Below are positions 19,175 through 27,808 of a stretch of DNA of 64,000 bases, one piece after another (within the stretch, counting starts at the first letter, position 1; the number at the start of each line of letters is the position of its first letter). The position numbers were made by a program, and so were the translations under genes. The notes beneath the pieces were generated by a model that was given only the letters and a program-made list of their open reading frames with translations, had not been told where the DNA came from and made no database searches. This DNA comes from Haloterrigena gelatinilytica (lineage in GTDB: Archaea > Halobacteriota > Halobacteria > Halobacteriales > Natrialbaceae): the NCBI RefSeq assembly GCF_013342145.1, contig NZ_JABUQZ010000001.1, positions 1,116,001 to 1,180,000 of the forward strand, read 5' to 3'.

Positions 19175-19858
19175 TCAGTCGTCTTCCGTCAGTCGCTCGT
19201 AGGCCTCTCGGACCAGTTTGAACGCCGACTTGCTGCCGCTTTCCCGGTCGGGATGGGCCCGCTTGACCTGTCGATGGAAGGCCGTCTTGAGTTCGTCGTC
19301 GGTCGCGTCGGCCTCGACGCCGAGGACCTCCCGGGCTTTCGTCTTCCGCATGTCGACGTCCTTGACGATGCCGTCCGCTTCCGCGCGTTCCTTGCAGGTC
19401 GGGCAGAACTTCTCGGTCCGGTCGTCGATGGTCGTCACGCGGAACAGTTCGGCGGCAACCCACTCGTTGCACTGCAGACAGAGGGTTTCCTCGCCGCTCC
19501 CCTCGGCCTCGTCGCCGCGGTCGGCGGCCGCGCGCTCCCCGTCGTCCGCGCTTGCCGCGCCGGCGTTCCCGTTCGGCGCCTCCGTCGCACAGGACGGACA
19601 GCACGCGAGCACCGTTCCGTCCTCGAGGACGACGTCCTCGAGTTCGGTCTCGAGGTAGGTGCCGGTACAGCCGTCGCAGGCGGCCCGCCGCTGGTCGAGC
19701 GACGAGCACTTCCGCGCGGCCTCGCGTGCGTGGGGCTCACAGCGGGGACAGCACGCGACCCGCTCCCCGTCGGGCATCGTCACCGTCGTCAGGTCCTCGA
19801 GCGGCACCGTTCGGCCACACCCCTCACAGCCTGCCTGACGGTCGTCGGCCACAGCCAT
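19175..19858 (-). CDS. Triple zinc-ribbon protein with a C-terminal J domain
   Basis: A 227-aa protein. Three zinc ribbons of the pattern CxxC...CCPxC or FCPTC occur at about residues 11-41 (CEGCG / CCPRC), 61-89 (CDGC / CCPSC) and 128-154 (CLQC / FCPTC). An acidic linker lies between the second and third. The last 60 residues are a J domain (KAREVLGVEADATDDELKTA, then the HPD tripeptide in RAHPDRE, then AFKLVREAYERL), so it should stimulate Hsp70 (DnaK, encoded at 58 kb). It lacks the G/F region and CTDs of classical DnaJ. The start ATG 19856-19858 is leaderless. The ribbons may target it to RNA, ribosomes or unfolded zinc proteins; this is inference. Confidence 0.82.
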   Translation of the reverse strand: MAVADDRQAGCEGCGRTVPLEDLTTVTMPDGERVACCPRCEPHAREAARKCSSLDQRRAACDGCTGTYLETELEDVVLEDGTVLACCPSCATEAPNGNAGAASADDGERAAADRGDEAEGSGEETLCLQCNEWVAAELFRVTTIDDRTEKFCPTCKERAEADGIVKDVDMRKTKAREVLGVEADATDDELKTAFHRQVKRAHPDRESGSKSAFKLVREAYERLTEDD

Positions 19859-19880
19859 TGGCGCAACCTTCGTATTCCTC

Positions 19881-19888
19881 CTTAATTA
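19881..19888 (-). promoter_or_regulatory. TATA box of the J-domain gene
   Basis: CTTAATTA is centred 27 bases upstream of the ATG at 19858. Confidence 0.55.
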
Positions 19889-20043
19889 GTTTTCTTTTGA
19901 CAGACAACCGTCGAACGGACCGGTCGGCGGCGGAACGCCGCCGAATCCGTCGCTCCCGTGGGACCGGTCAGAGTGGGAGACCCGTCCCGCGACGGCGCAC
20001 CGCAACCGGGACATCAATAGTGGTTCGGCCGCGAGAGGGACTT

Positions 20044-20475
20044 ATGGACACCGCAGTTCGAACGGACGGCCGGACCGAAGCGGTCGACCGAACGACGCTC
20101 GCCCTCGGCGTCGGCGACGTCGGCCTGGTCACCGGATTGCTGGTCTACGGTCAACTCAGCCACGAGGCGAATCCGCTCGCACAGCCCCTCGGGACGCTCG
20201 AGACGATCGCCCCGTTCGTGATCGGCTGGATCGTCGTCGCGGCGCTGGCCGGACTCTACACGCGGTCGGCCGCCGCGGCGCCGTCGCGAGCGGCGCGGCT
20301 GACGGCGGTGGTGTGGCTCGGCGCGGCGAACGTCGGGTTGCTCCTCCGGCAGGGGCTGTTCGGCGACTCGGCGACCTGGCCGTTCCCGCTCGTGATCACG
20401 GGGTTCGGGTTCCTCCTGCTGGTCGGCTGGCGCGTCGGGTACGCGACCGTCGCAGGCCGGAGCGGGACCGCGTAA
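20044..20475 (+). CDS. DUF3054 family membrane protein
   Basis: A 143-aa integral membrane protein of the DUF3054 type, with four hydrophobic segments (GVGDVGLVTGLLVYG; TIAPFVIGWIVVAALAGLY; LTAVVWLGAANVGLLL; PLVITGFGFLLLVGWRVGY). The family-like features are the conserved Gly-Asp near the start of helix 1, the PFxIGW segment and the LLLRQ turn. Function is unknown. The ATG 20044 is preceded by a short charged leader. It is a single gene, divergent from the J-domain protein. Confidence 0.75.
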   Translation: MDTAVRTDGRTEAVDRTTLALGVGDVGLVTGLLVYGQLSHEANPLAQPLGTLETIAPFVIGWIVVAALAGLYTRSAAAAPSRAARLTAVVWLGAANVGLLLRQGLFGDSATWPFPLVITGFGFLLLVGWRVGYATVAGRSGTA

Positions 20476-20592
20476 TCGCGCGCTGGACTCGCTTTTCGGG
20501 ACGTGGTACCGTGGGGACCGCCATCATGATATGGGGTCACGGGCCGCGGCGTCTCCAGTAGCTACTTGAGTCGACCGCGCGACGCCTCGCGT

Positions 20593-21303
20593 ATGGGCGG
20601 ACGTGGGCCAAAACGGGAACTCGCGGAGAAGATCGCCGGGGAAATCACGCTGAGCGACGATCCCGGCGCGACCTTGCGGAAGTGGCGCACCGATTTCGAC
20701 ATCTCGCAGACGGATCTCGCCACCGAGTTGGACGTCTCGTCGTCGGTCATCTCCGACTACGAGAGCGGGCGCCGGGAGAGCCCCGGCATCGGCGTCGTCC
20801 GCCGGCTCGTCGACGGACTGCTCTCGATCGACGAACGGCGGGGCGGCGACCGCATCCGGCAGTACGGCCGGGTCCTCTCGGCCGGCTTCGACAGCGACGT
20901 CGTCCACGATCTGCGGGAGTACGCCACCTCGATCCCGCTCGAGAAACTGTACGACGATATCGACGCGACGCAGATCACCGCCGGGAGCACCGACCGCATC
21001 AGCGGCCACACGGTCATCGACAGCATCCAGGCGATCACGCGCCTCTCGAGCGAGGAGTTCTTCCGGCTCTACGGGCAGAGCACGAACCGCGTGCTGGTGT
21101 TTACGGGCGTCTCCCGCGGCGAGTCGCCGCTGGTCGCCCTGCGGGTCGTCAATCCGACGCCGAACGCGGTCGTCCTCCACGGGATCGACGAGGAAGACCT
21201 CTGGGATCACGCCGCCGATCTGGCCCGCATCGACGGCTACTCGCTGGCCGTGACGAACACCGATCTCGACGGGATGCTCGAGTACCTCGTCGGCCTCGAG
21301 TGA
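20593..21303 (+). CDS. XRE-type helix-turn-helix regulator, haloarchaeal
   Basis: A 236-aa protein. Residues about 20-75 are a Cro/C1-type HTH: TLRKWRTDFDISQTDLATEL, then SSSVISDYESGRRESPG, the recognition part. After it comes an alpha/beta region of about 150 aa (VLVFTGVSRGESPLVALRVVNPTP, VVLHGIDEEDLWDHA, YSLAVTNTD) of a kind found fused to XRE domains in many archaea, probably a sensor or dimerisation module with unknown ligand. ATG 20593 is chosen because the conserved basic start GGRGPKRELAEKI follows. The stop overlaps the start of a small membrane gene. Confidence 0.82.
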   Translation: MGGRGPKRELAEKIAGEITLSDDPGATLRKWRTDFDISQTDLATELDVSSSVISDYESGRRESPGIGVVRRLVDGLLSIDERRGGDRIRQYGRVLSAGFDSDVVHDLREYATSIPLEKLYDDIDATQITAGSTDRISGHTVIDSIQAITRLSSEEFFRLYGQSTNRVLVFTGVSRGESPLVALRVVNPTPNAVVLHGIDEEDLWDHAADLARIDGYSLAVTNTDLDGMLEYLVGLE

Positions 21304-21511
21304 GCGACTCGTCCGCTCCCCGGTCCCCGCCCTCCACGATGCTCGACTGGACGGGACGCGTAACGGTCGCCCTGACCGCGGTCTTCGCGGTCACACTGGC
21401 GCTGACGATCCGCGCCGACGAGCCGCTGCTGTGGCTCCGCTGGGCGGCCGCGATGATAGTGCTCTCGGGTTCGCACTCGTCCTCGTCAACCGGGACGACT
21501 CGTCTCCGTAA
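21300..21511 (+). pseudogene. Small two-helix membrane protein with a frameshift
   Basis: From GTG 21300 (overlapping the XRE stop) or ATG 21339 the frame reads MLDWTGRVTVALTAVF and a second hydrophobic stretch RWAAAMIVLSG. It then turns polar (SHSSSSTGTTR) and ends at 21527. Adding one G to the GGG at 21467-21469 gives LSGFALVLVNRDDSSP and a stop at 21509-21511, a much more natural end to a transmembrane helix. Translational overlap with the regulator suggests one operon. It may be a sequencing artefact rather than a dead gene. Family is unknown. Confidence 0.5.
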
Positions 21512-21568
21512 CTACTTGTTCCCGTAATCACTCGTCACGCGACACCGGCGGCCGTCGATTCCCTCACC

Positions 21569-22375
21569 TCACCAGAGTCCAGCCACTAGCGACAGCGCGA
21601 GGAGCCCGCTCCCCGTCAGCGCGAGCCCCGCGAGCGCACAGCCCGCGATCGTCCGGCGGAACCGTCGGTCGACGCGTCGCTCACAGCCGACGGCGACGAT
21701 ATGCTCGGAGCCGGATTCCTCGCCGTCGGTCACCGTCGGGAGCGCCTCGAGTGCGAGTGCCGATTCGTCGGCCCGGTCCGGTCTCGAGCCGTCGTCTCGA
21801 GCGTTCGGGACCTGCCGGACGTTTCGGTCCGGTTTCGCCCGGTCTCTACCTCGAGCCACGCCGACGACGGTGAGTTCGTCGCCCGGTTCGACGGTCGCCT
21901 CGCGGTACGTCTCCCGGTGCTCGGTCGGGTCGTAGTCGGTCTCGGCGAGGTGCGTCCGGAGCGATCCGGACAGCCGTTCGCCGGCGGGCACGTCCGTCGA
22001 CTCGGTCTCCTCCAGTCGCAGTGTCGCGTCCGCCGGGTCGACGGCGACGCGGCCGGTTTCGTCCTCGAGGAGGAACGCCGTTCGGCGGTCGTCGATGGGG
22101 CGGGTCTCCCGCAGCGTCGCGTCCGCGAACGAGAGAAACGACGCGCCGCGACCGGACCGCGTCGTCTCGGGCTCGTCGTCGGATTCGGCGACGCCCTCGC
22201 GGGTGACCGAGAGTTCGTAACAGACCGCTTCGCGACCCGACAGCGGCGCCTTGAGGGGTTCCTCGAGCGGCCGCACCGTTCCGCTCACTCGTACGGGACT
22301 CCCGTCGCCGACGACGTCGCCGGCGTCGGTGACGGGCGTTCGGCGGACCCGGAGATACGATCGGAGCGTCGTCAC
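21569..22375 (-). CDS. Membrane protein with a GIDE/MULAN-like domain
   Basis: A 268-aa protein. Its N-terminal half (about residues 20-170) resembles the GIDE domain of the mitochondrial E3 ligase MULAN and its prokaryotic relatives. Shared features are VRVSGTVRPLEEPLKAPLSGREAVCYEL near the start, FLLEDETGRVAVDPADA in the middle and GDELTVVGVARG towards the end, consistent with a beta-rich fold outside catalysis. The C-terminus carries a hydrophobic hairpin (TIAGCALAGLALTGSGLLALSLVAG). No RING finger is present, so it is not a ligase itself. It is followed downstream by another small gene on the strand opposite to the XRE unit. Confidence 0.6.
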   Translation of the reverse strand: MTTLRSYLRVRRTPVTDAGDVVGDGSPVRVSGTVRPLEEPLKAPLSGREAVCYELSVTREGVAESDDEPETTRSGRGASFLSFADATLRETRPIDDRRTAFLLEDETGRVAVDPADATLRLEETESTDVPAGERLSGSLRTHLAETDYDPTEHRETYREATVEPGDELTVVGVARGRDRAKPDRNVRQVPNARDDGSRPDRADESALALEALPTVTDGEESGSEHIVAVGCERRVDRRFRRTIAGCALAGLALTGSGLLALSLVAGLW

Positions 22376-22402
22376 GGCGCCGCCGAGGTAGTAGAAACCG
22401 AC

Positions 22403-22705
22403 TCAGACCGGGCCCGCGACGAGCGCGAGCAGGAACGGACCGCTGCGCCCGCCGAGCAATGCGACCGCGTTCGAGAGGGACCCGAGCGCGAACGGCAGCC
22501 AGACGGCGACCGTGCCGAGGAACGTCCACAGGGTGAACGCCCGCCAGCCCATGTCGATGCGGCGACTCAACGGGAGTCCCGACCCGTCCGTGCAGACGGC
22601 GATACCGACGCCGACGAACCAGCCGTGCAGGAGCAGGGCTAACGCGAGCAGATCTAACCCGGTGACCGACGAGCGGGCGGCGATGCCGACGGCCGTGAGC
22701 GACAT
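22403..22705 (-). CDS. Small membrane protein of unknown function
   Basis: A 100-aa hydrophobic protein with three likely transmembrane segments: LLALALLLHGWFVGVGIAVC, FTLWTFLGTVAVWLPFALG and GPFLLALVAGPV. A charged loop with PLSRRIDMGWR lies between the first two. I do not recognise the family. The start ATG 22703-22705 is the only one fitting. It is 27 bases upstream of the GIDE-like gene on the same strand, so the two are probably co-transcribed and may act together in the membrane. Confidence 0.65.
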   Translation of the reverse strand: MSLTAVGIAARSSVTGLDLLALALLLHGWFVGVGIAVCTDGSGLPLSRRIDMGWRAFTLWTFLGTVAVWLPFALGSLSNAVALLGGRSGPFLLALVAGPV

Positions 22706-22860
22706 ATCGGTGTCTTACGGCAGCTAACAGGTGAGAAAGGATACACGTTTCGACTCGAGCCGACGAGTCGGGGACGGGTCGGAGACGGACGATCGACGGA
22801 TAGAGTCTGCCCCAGGCAGCGAGACCCGACCAGCGCGAACGGTTCTCAGTCGAACCGCCG

Positions 22861-23244
22861 TCAGGCGATCTGGTCTTCGTACTCGTCGGCGGTGAGCAGG
22901 TCGTCGAGTTCGCTCGCGTCGTCGGCGTCGATCTCGAGCATCCAGCCGTCGCCGAAGGGGTCGTCGTTGACCAGTTCCGGCGCGTCGAACAGGTCGTCGT
23001 TGACGGCCGTGACCTCGCCGCTGACCGGCGCGTAGAGGTCGGAGACGGCCTTGATGGACTCGACCACGCCGAACTCCTCCTCCTGCGTGACGTCGTCGCC
23101 CTCGTCGGGGAGTTCGACGAAGACGACGTCGCCGAGTTCGTCCTGCGCGAAGTCGGTGATGCCGACTCGGACGGTGCCGTCGTCCTCGAGTGCCCACTCG
23201 TGCGATTCCAGGTAGCGTCTGTCGTCGGGAACGTCGAAGCTCAT
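22861..23244 (-). CDS. gcvH: Glycine cleavage system H protein
   Basis: Lipoyl carrier of the glycine cleavage system, 127 aa. The lipoylated lysine is K65 in [16 protein letters not shown], the exact family motif. Flanking signatures are [32 protein letters not shown] at the N-terminus and [13 protein letters not shown] near the C-terminus, with an extra acidic tail usual in halophiles. It starts two bases after the gcvT stop, so the two form an operon. No glycine dehydrogenase (gcvP) follows; the next genes downstream are unrelated membrane proteins. Confidence 0.97.
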   Translation of the reverse strand: MSFDVPDDRRYLESHEWALEDDGTVRVGITDFAQDELGDVVFVELPDEGDDVTQEEEFGVVESIKAVSDLYAPVSGEVTAVNDDLFDAPELVNDDPFGDGWMLEIDADDASELDDLLTADEYEDQIA

Positions 23245-23246
23245 GG

Positions 23247-24371
23247 TTATACGGTGTCGATGAACGGTGTCGTTTCAACTCTTGCCTTTTTGGACTGGCC
23301 GCGGACGACGACCTGCAGGGTCGTCCCCGGTTCCGCGTACTCGACGGGCACGTAGCCCAGTCCGATGGGTTGCTCGAGCGAGGGACTCATCGTGCCGCTG
23401 GTGACGGTGCCGATCACGCGGCTGTCGGTGTTCGTGATGTCGTAGCCGTGTCGCGGGACGCCGCGGTCGATCAACTGGAAGCCGACCAGCTTCTCCTCGA
23501 CGCCCTCTTCGCGGACGCGCTCGAGGGCGTCCCGACCGACGAACTCGGTCTCGAGGGCGACCGTGAAGCCGATGCCGGCCTCGTAAGGCGTTCGCGGATC
23601 GGACTCGCGATCGAAGTCCTGGCCGGCCAGCAGGAGGCCGGCCTCGATCCGGAGCGTGTCCCGGGCGCCCAGCCCGCAGGGCTGGCAGTCGAACAGCGAC
23701 CAGACGTGCTCGGCCTCCGACCACGGGACGATCAGTTCGAAGCCGTCCTCGCCGGTGTACCCCGTGCGGGCGATCCAGCAGTCGACGCCGTCGACCGTCG
23801 CGTACTGGGCCTCGAACCGGTCCAGTTCGGTGATCGACTCCGCGGTCGCCTCGTCGACCAGTTCGGCGGCGTCGGGCCCCTGTACGGCGAACATGGCGTA
23901 CTCGTCGGTCCGATTGTCGACGGTCGCCTCGAGGCCCCACTCGTTGCGGTAGGTGATCCAGCGCTCGTGGGTCGACTCGTCGGTCCCGGCGTTGGGGACG
24001 AAGAGGTAGGTCGGCTCGCCCCCTGCCTCGTCGCCGGCCCCCTCGGCGGTCTCGTCGGGAAGCCGGTAGACGACCGTGTCGTCGATGATGACGCCGTCCT
24101 CGTCGGTGATCGCGGCGTACTGGGAGTCACCGACGGCGAGTCGGGCGACGTCGTTGGTCGTGAGCCGTTGCATCAGTTCGGTCGCGTCCGGCCCGGTAAC
24201 GTGGATCTGTCCCATGTGGGAGACGTCGAAGATCCCGACGGCCTCGCGGACGGCCGCGTGTTCCGTCCGGATCGAATCGAACTCGACCGGCATGTCCCAG
24301 CCGCCAAACTCCGTGAACTTCGCGCCACGCTCGTCGTGGAGCCCACGCAACGGCGGCGTCTGAAGCGGCAT
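23247..24371 (-). CDS. gcvT: Aminomethyltransferase (glycine cleavage T protein)
   Basis: Tetrahydrofolate-dependent aminomethyltransferase of 374 aa, taking the aminomethyl group from lipoyl-GcvH to form methylene-THF and ammonia. Visible signatures: [24 protein letters not shown] at the start, [31 protein letters not shown] (folate-site region) and [17 protein letters not shown]. The start ATG 24369-24371 begins [14 protein letters not shown]; an upstream extension would be basic and non-homologous. It is the promoter-proximal gene of gcvTH. Confidence 0.97.
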   Translation of the reverse strand: MPLQTPPLRGLHDERGAKFTEFGGWDMPVEFDSIRTEHAAVREAVGIFDVSHMGQIHVTGPDATELMQRLTTNDVARLAVGDSQYAAITDEDGVIIDDTVVYRLPDETAEGAGDEAGGEPTYLFVPNAGTDESTHERWITYRNEWGLEATVDNRTDEYAMFAVQGPDAAELVDEATAESITELDRFEAQYATVDGVDCWIARTGYTGEDGFELIVPWSEAEHVWSLFDCQPCGLGARDTLRIEAGLLLAGQDFDRESDPRTPYEAGIGFTVALETEFVGRDALERVREEGVEEKLVGFQLIDRGVPRHGYDITNTDSRVIGTVTSGTMSPSLEQPIGLGYVPVEYAEPGTTLQVVVRGQSKKARVETTPFIDTV

Positions 24372-24837
24372 GCTCGAGTGGTTCGCCGGCGGAGTAGTAA
24401 TGTCTTTTCGTCGCTCGGAACGGGAGCGACCCGCGGTAGCGATCCGGCGACGAGTGCTCCCGAATCGGCTCGACTCGAGTCCGGAACCGGACGCCCGATT
24501 CACCCTGGTTCGGCACGCGTGCACAGGTACCTTTTCCGCCTCGATCGCTCGCTGCGCTCGCTCACCTCTTGGCGCAAAAACCTATGCTAAAAAGGCCGCT
24601 CGCTCCCCGACTCACGGGCTCGCGCCCGTTCGTCTGTCGTGAAACAATTTCACCGGCGTGAATAGCTTCCAGAAATGATATAACTTCGAGCGGGGTCGAA
24701 ATCTCTACCGTGAAACAGATTGAATGGAAGTTATACAAGACTGATGAGAGGAGATCCCCTCGTAGATTTGATAGGATATTGCTGCCCGGAGATGAATCTG
24801 ACATGAGAGAACTGTCCCAGTTCGCTGAACACCCGGT
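24372..24837. other. Low-GC intergenic region with palindromes
   Basis: This 466-base gap separates divergent gcvT and the EamA gene. From about 24580 it is clearly AT-richer than its surroundings. It contains a 15-bp perfect palindrome GTGAAACAATTTCAC (24639-24653), a GC hairpin ACGGGC-TCGC-GCCCGT (24614-24629) and a further GTGAAAC copy near 24711. Short frames exist on both strands but lack halophilic composition, so I call no gene. It may hold regulatory sites or decayed DNA. Confidence 0.45.
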
Positions 24838-25782
24838 ATGAATCAGTGGATAACGGCTCTAGAACAGCGGGTCGATCCGATGGTCGGCGTCGTGGTCGCA
24901 GTCATCGCCATCAGTACGAGTGCGATCCTCGTTCGGTGGAGCGGAGCGCCGAGCGTCGTGAAGGCGTTCTACCGGGTGCTGTTCATGGCGGTCGCCGTCG
25001 CGCCGTTTGCGCTCCGCGACGTCGACGCCCTCCGAGCGATCTCGAGGCGCGACCTCGTCCTTGCGATCGTCTCGGGGCTGGCGCTGGCCGCCCACTTCGC
25101 GAGCTTTTTCGAGAGTCTGGAGCTGACCACGGTGGCCGCGTCGGTGACGCTGATCACGACCCAGCCGATATTCGTCGGCGTCGCTGCGGCGGCGCTCCTC
25201 GACGAGCGGCTCACGCCGCGGATGATCGGCGGGATGACCGTCGCGCTCGCGGGTGCGTTCGCGATGTCGGTGGGGCCGCTCGTCGTCGACCCGTTGCTCG
25301 GCGGCGGCGACATCGTCGCGGCGCTCGAGACCGCGTTCGCGGGGAGCGCTACCCAACTGTACGGCAACGCCCTCGCGCTCGCCGGCGCGGTCGTCGGCGC
25401 CGTCTACACGCTCTCGGGCCGCTCGCTCCGCCAGCGGCTCCCGCTGTTCGCCTACACGTTCGTCGTCTACGCCGTGTGTGCCGTCGCCCTCGGCTCCCTC
25501 GCCGTCGGGACCGATGCGCCGCTCCTCGGCTACTCGCAGACGGAGTGGATGCTCTTCCTCGCGATGGCCCTGCTCCCGGGCATGTTCGGCCACACGGTCA
25601 TCAACTGGGCGCTGAAGTACGTCGAGTCGAGCGTCGTGAGCGTCTCGTTACTGGGCGAGCCCGTCGGGAGTACGATCCTCGCGCTCGTCTTGCTCGGTGA
25701 GGTGCCGGAAGCCGTGACGATTCTCGGTGGCGCCGTCGTGCTGGTGGGAATCTCCCTCACGAATCGTGCACGGGTGACATAA
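24838..25782 (+). CDS. EamA-family (DMT) transporter
   Basis: A 314-aa drug/metabolite-type exporter with ten hydrophobic helices arranged as two EamA repeats. Repeat 1 (about residues 20-145) contains VVVAVIAISTSAILVRWSGAPSVVKAFYR and ASVTLITTQPIFVGV; repeat 2 (about 165-310) contains PGMFGHTVINWALKYVESSVVSVSLLGEPVGSTILA. The latter is the usual last-helices signature. Substrates for the family are amino acids, nucleosides or other small metabolites, not predictable here. The start is ATG 24838. A second EamA paralogue is at 45.5 kb. Confidence 0.92.
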   Translation: MNQWITALEQRVDPMVGVVVAVIAISTSAILVRWSGAPSVVKAFYRVLFMAVAVAPFALRDVDALRAISRRDLVLAIVSGLALAAHFASFFESLELTTVAASVTLITTQPIFVGVAAAALLDERLTPRMIGGMTVALAGAFAMSVGPLVVDPLLGGGDIVAALETAFAGSATQLYGNALALAGAVVGAVYTLSGRSLRQRLPLFAYTFVVYAVCAVALGSLAVGTDAPLLGYSQTEWMLFLAMALLPGMFGHTVINWALKYVESSVVSVSLLGEPVGSTILALVLLGEVPEAVTILGGAVVLVGISLTNRARVT

Positions 25783-25907
25783 GTCGTCGCGGCTGTCCCG
25801 TACACCGATAGGTTCGGATCGGTACAACGATATCGATAGGCGAGCGGGCTGTACTGAACGGAGTTACACTGCCCGGACTGAATAAAAAGTCCCGCTACTA
25901 GCTACTG

Positions 25908-27527
25908 TTACCGACCCAGCTCTTCGATCCGCATCGTGTACGACCCGCTGCCGGCGTTCGCGTGGACCTGGATGCGCAGCTCCTCGTCGCCCGAGAGTTC
26001 GAGGTCGATCGCCTCGCTGGCGCCGTCGCCCGCGGACGACTCGTCGTGGTTCCACCGCGTCGGCGACTCGCCGTCGACGTTCACGTAGAGGTCGAAATCG
26101 GCGCCGGCGGGCCCCTCGAGCGTGATCGTCGCCGAACACGGATCGGCGGTCCGGGGCGCGTACACGTACCGATCGCTCTCGCCCCACCAGCCGCCGGAAA
26201 GGGAGCCGTCGGCCCTCGCGCGGACGGTCTCGTCGCCGCACTGACCGGCGTCGTTCTCGTCGGTTCCGTCGGCGTTCTCGGCCGCGTTCGGGTCCGCCTC
26301 GACGGCTGCAGCCGCGTCGACCCGGCCGGCGCCCTGCGCGGTCGCCTCGAGACCGAGGTCGGTCGCCGTCGCCAGGAGGTGCTCGCGGAGCGCCAGCGGC
26401 GAGAGGTCGGGGTGGGCCGAGAGCGCGAGGCCCGCGACGCCGGCGACGACCGGCGCCGCCATCGACGTTCCGGTCATCCGACCGTAGTCGCCCCACGGGA
26501 CCGTCGAGACGAGGCCGGTCCCCGGCGCGGCGAGGTCGATCTCCGGTCCCGTGTTGGAGAAGTCGGCCACCGACTCGTCCTCGAGGGCCGAGACGCCGAT
26601 GACGTCCTCGTAGGCGGCTGGGTAGGCGACGCCGTCGGCGCCCGCGTTGCCCGCGGCGCCGACGATCAAGGCCCCCTGCTCGAGGGCGTACTCGCAGGCC
26701 GCGGCCAGCGTCCGGTAGTCGTCGGCGGCGCCCAGCGAGAGGTTGATCACGTCGGCGCCGGCGTCGGCGGCCCACTGGATCCCGTCGGCGATGTCCGAGA
26801 GCGACCCTTGCCCGTTCGCGTCGAGGGCGCGCACGGCCAGCAGCGAACAGTCGCTGATCCCCGCCGTTCCCCGGCCGTTGTCCGTCTCGGCGACGGCGAT
26901 ACCGGCGACGTGGGTCCCGTGCTGTTCGTCGCCGGCCGACGGGTACGGATCGCTCCCGTGCTCGGCGATATTCTCGCCCAGCCGGTCGTCGACGGCGCCC
27001 TCGAGGTCGGGGTGGTCGTACTGGACGCCCTGGTCGACGGTGGCGATGAGGACGTCCGCGCTCCCGGTCGTGGTCTCCCACGCCGTCTCGCAGTTGACCT
27101 GCTGGGGAGCGCTCTGGTAGCCGTAGTAGGTGTCGTCGGGTTCGCCGAACGACTGGACGGTCGCGTTCCGTTCGACGTACTCGACGTGCTCGGCCCGCTC
27201 GATCGCCTCGATGAACTGCTCGCGGGCGTGGGCCGGCGCTTCGGAGGGGAAGCTGACGGTCGCGTACCCGATCGTCTCGTTGGCGTGGACGACGTCCGCG
27301 TCGCCGGGGACGGCCGCGCGCGCCTCGCGGGCGACGTCCGGCGCCGACGCCGAGATACCGACGACGAGTTCGTCTTTCTTCGGGCCCGGTTCGCGCTCCG
27401 GGGTCGCGCTGGCCACCCCGCTCGCGCCGAGCAACCCGCCCGCGGCGAGCGCGCCGGCACCGGTCAGAATCCGTCGTCTCTCGTAGCCGCCGCCCGCGTC
27501 TCCGTCTCGGGGACCGTTTTGTGTCAT
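25908..27527 (-). CDS. Tat-exported subtilisin-like protease with a C-terminal PPC-type domain (halolysin-like)
   Basis: A secreted serine protease of peptidase family S8, 539 aa. Tat signal: RRRILTGAGALAAGGLLGAS (residues 17-36) and cleavage region near ASA. An I9-like propeptide (about 50-125) precedes the catalytic domain: Asp165 (TVDQGVQYDHPD), His203 (HGTHVAG), oxyanion Asn294 (AAGNAGAD) and Ser355 (GTSMAAPV). After an acidic linker, residues about 430-539 form a pre-peptidase C-terminal beta-sandwich (CSATITLEGPAGADFDLYV, LRIQVHANAGSGSYTMRI). Its paralogue lies just upstream and shares a near-identical promoter. Confidence 0.93.
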   Translation of the reverse strand: MTQNGPRDGDAGGGYERRRILTGAGALAAGGLLGASGVASATPEREPGPKKDELVVGISASAPDVAREARAAVPGDADVVHANETIGYATVSFPSEAPAHAREQFIEAIERAEHVEYVERNATVQSFGEPDDTYYGYQSAPQQVNCETAWETTTGSADVLIATVDQGVQYDHPDLEGAVDDRLGENIAEHGSDPYPSAGDEQHGTHVAGIAVAETDNGRGTAGISDCSLLAVRALDANGQGSLSDIADGIQWAADAGADVINLSLGAADDYRTLAAACEYALEQGALIVGAAGNAGADGVAYPAAYEDVIGVSALEDESVADFSNTGPEIDLAAPGTGLVSTVPWGDYGRMTGTSMAAPVVAGVAGLALSAHPDLSPLALREHLLATATDLGLEATAQGAGRVDAAAAVEADPNAAENADGTDENDAGQCGDETVRARADGSLSGGWWGESDRYVYAPRTADPCSATITLEGPAGADFDLYVNVDGESPTRWNHDESSAGDGASEAIDLELSGDEELRIQVHANAGSGSYTMRIEELGR

Positions 27528-27554
27528 GGAGTGACAGTCAACAGAACCTGAAAT

Positions 27555-27589
27555 TAGTAAACTCTTATCGAACTGAATGTTGTTTATTC
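27555..27589 (-). promoter_or_regulatory. Promoter of the first subtilase (copy A of a duplicated element)
   Basis: On the sense strand GAATAAA, nine bases, GTTCGA, TAAGAG, then TTTACTA. TTTACTA ends 27 bases before the ATG. Order and spacing are identical to the element at 29108-29142. Confidence 0.6.
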
Positions 27590-27808
27590 GAGATTGTTCC
27601 GGCTCGAGCGGGCGAGAACGGAACCGGACCGGCTATTAAAACGCGAACTGGTAGAGGCGGCCGTTCAGGTGGCCGTCGCCGGCCGAAAACAACGGCCCGG
27701 CGGTTGATGCTCGATCGGCGCCGATCGCAATACTGCGGTTGTCAGCCGGTCGGAACGATGTCCCGACTCGAGGCGCCACGGGGCGCTAACACGAACAGCT
27801 CCGTCGCT

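Noticed and set aside
24562..24804. 80-codon minus-strand frame in the gcvT-EamA gap
   Set aside because: Composition is not halophilic, there is no recognisable domain, and no promoter at a suitable distance. I treat the region as non-coding.
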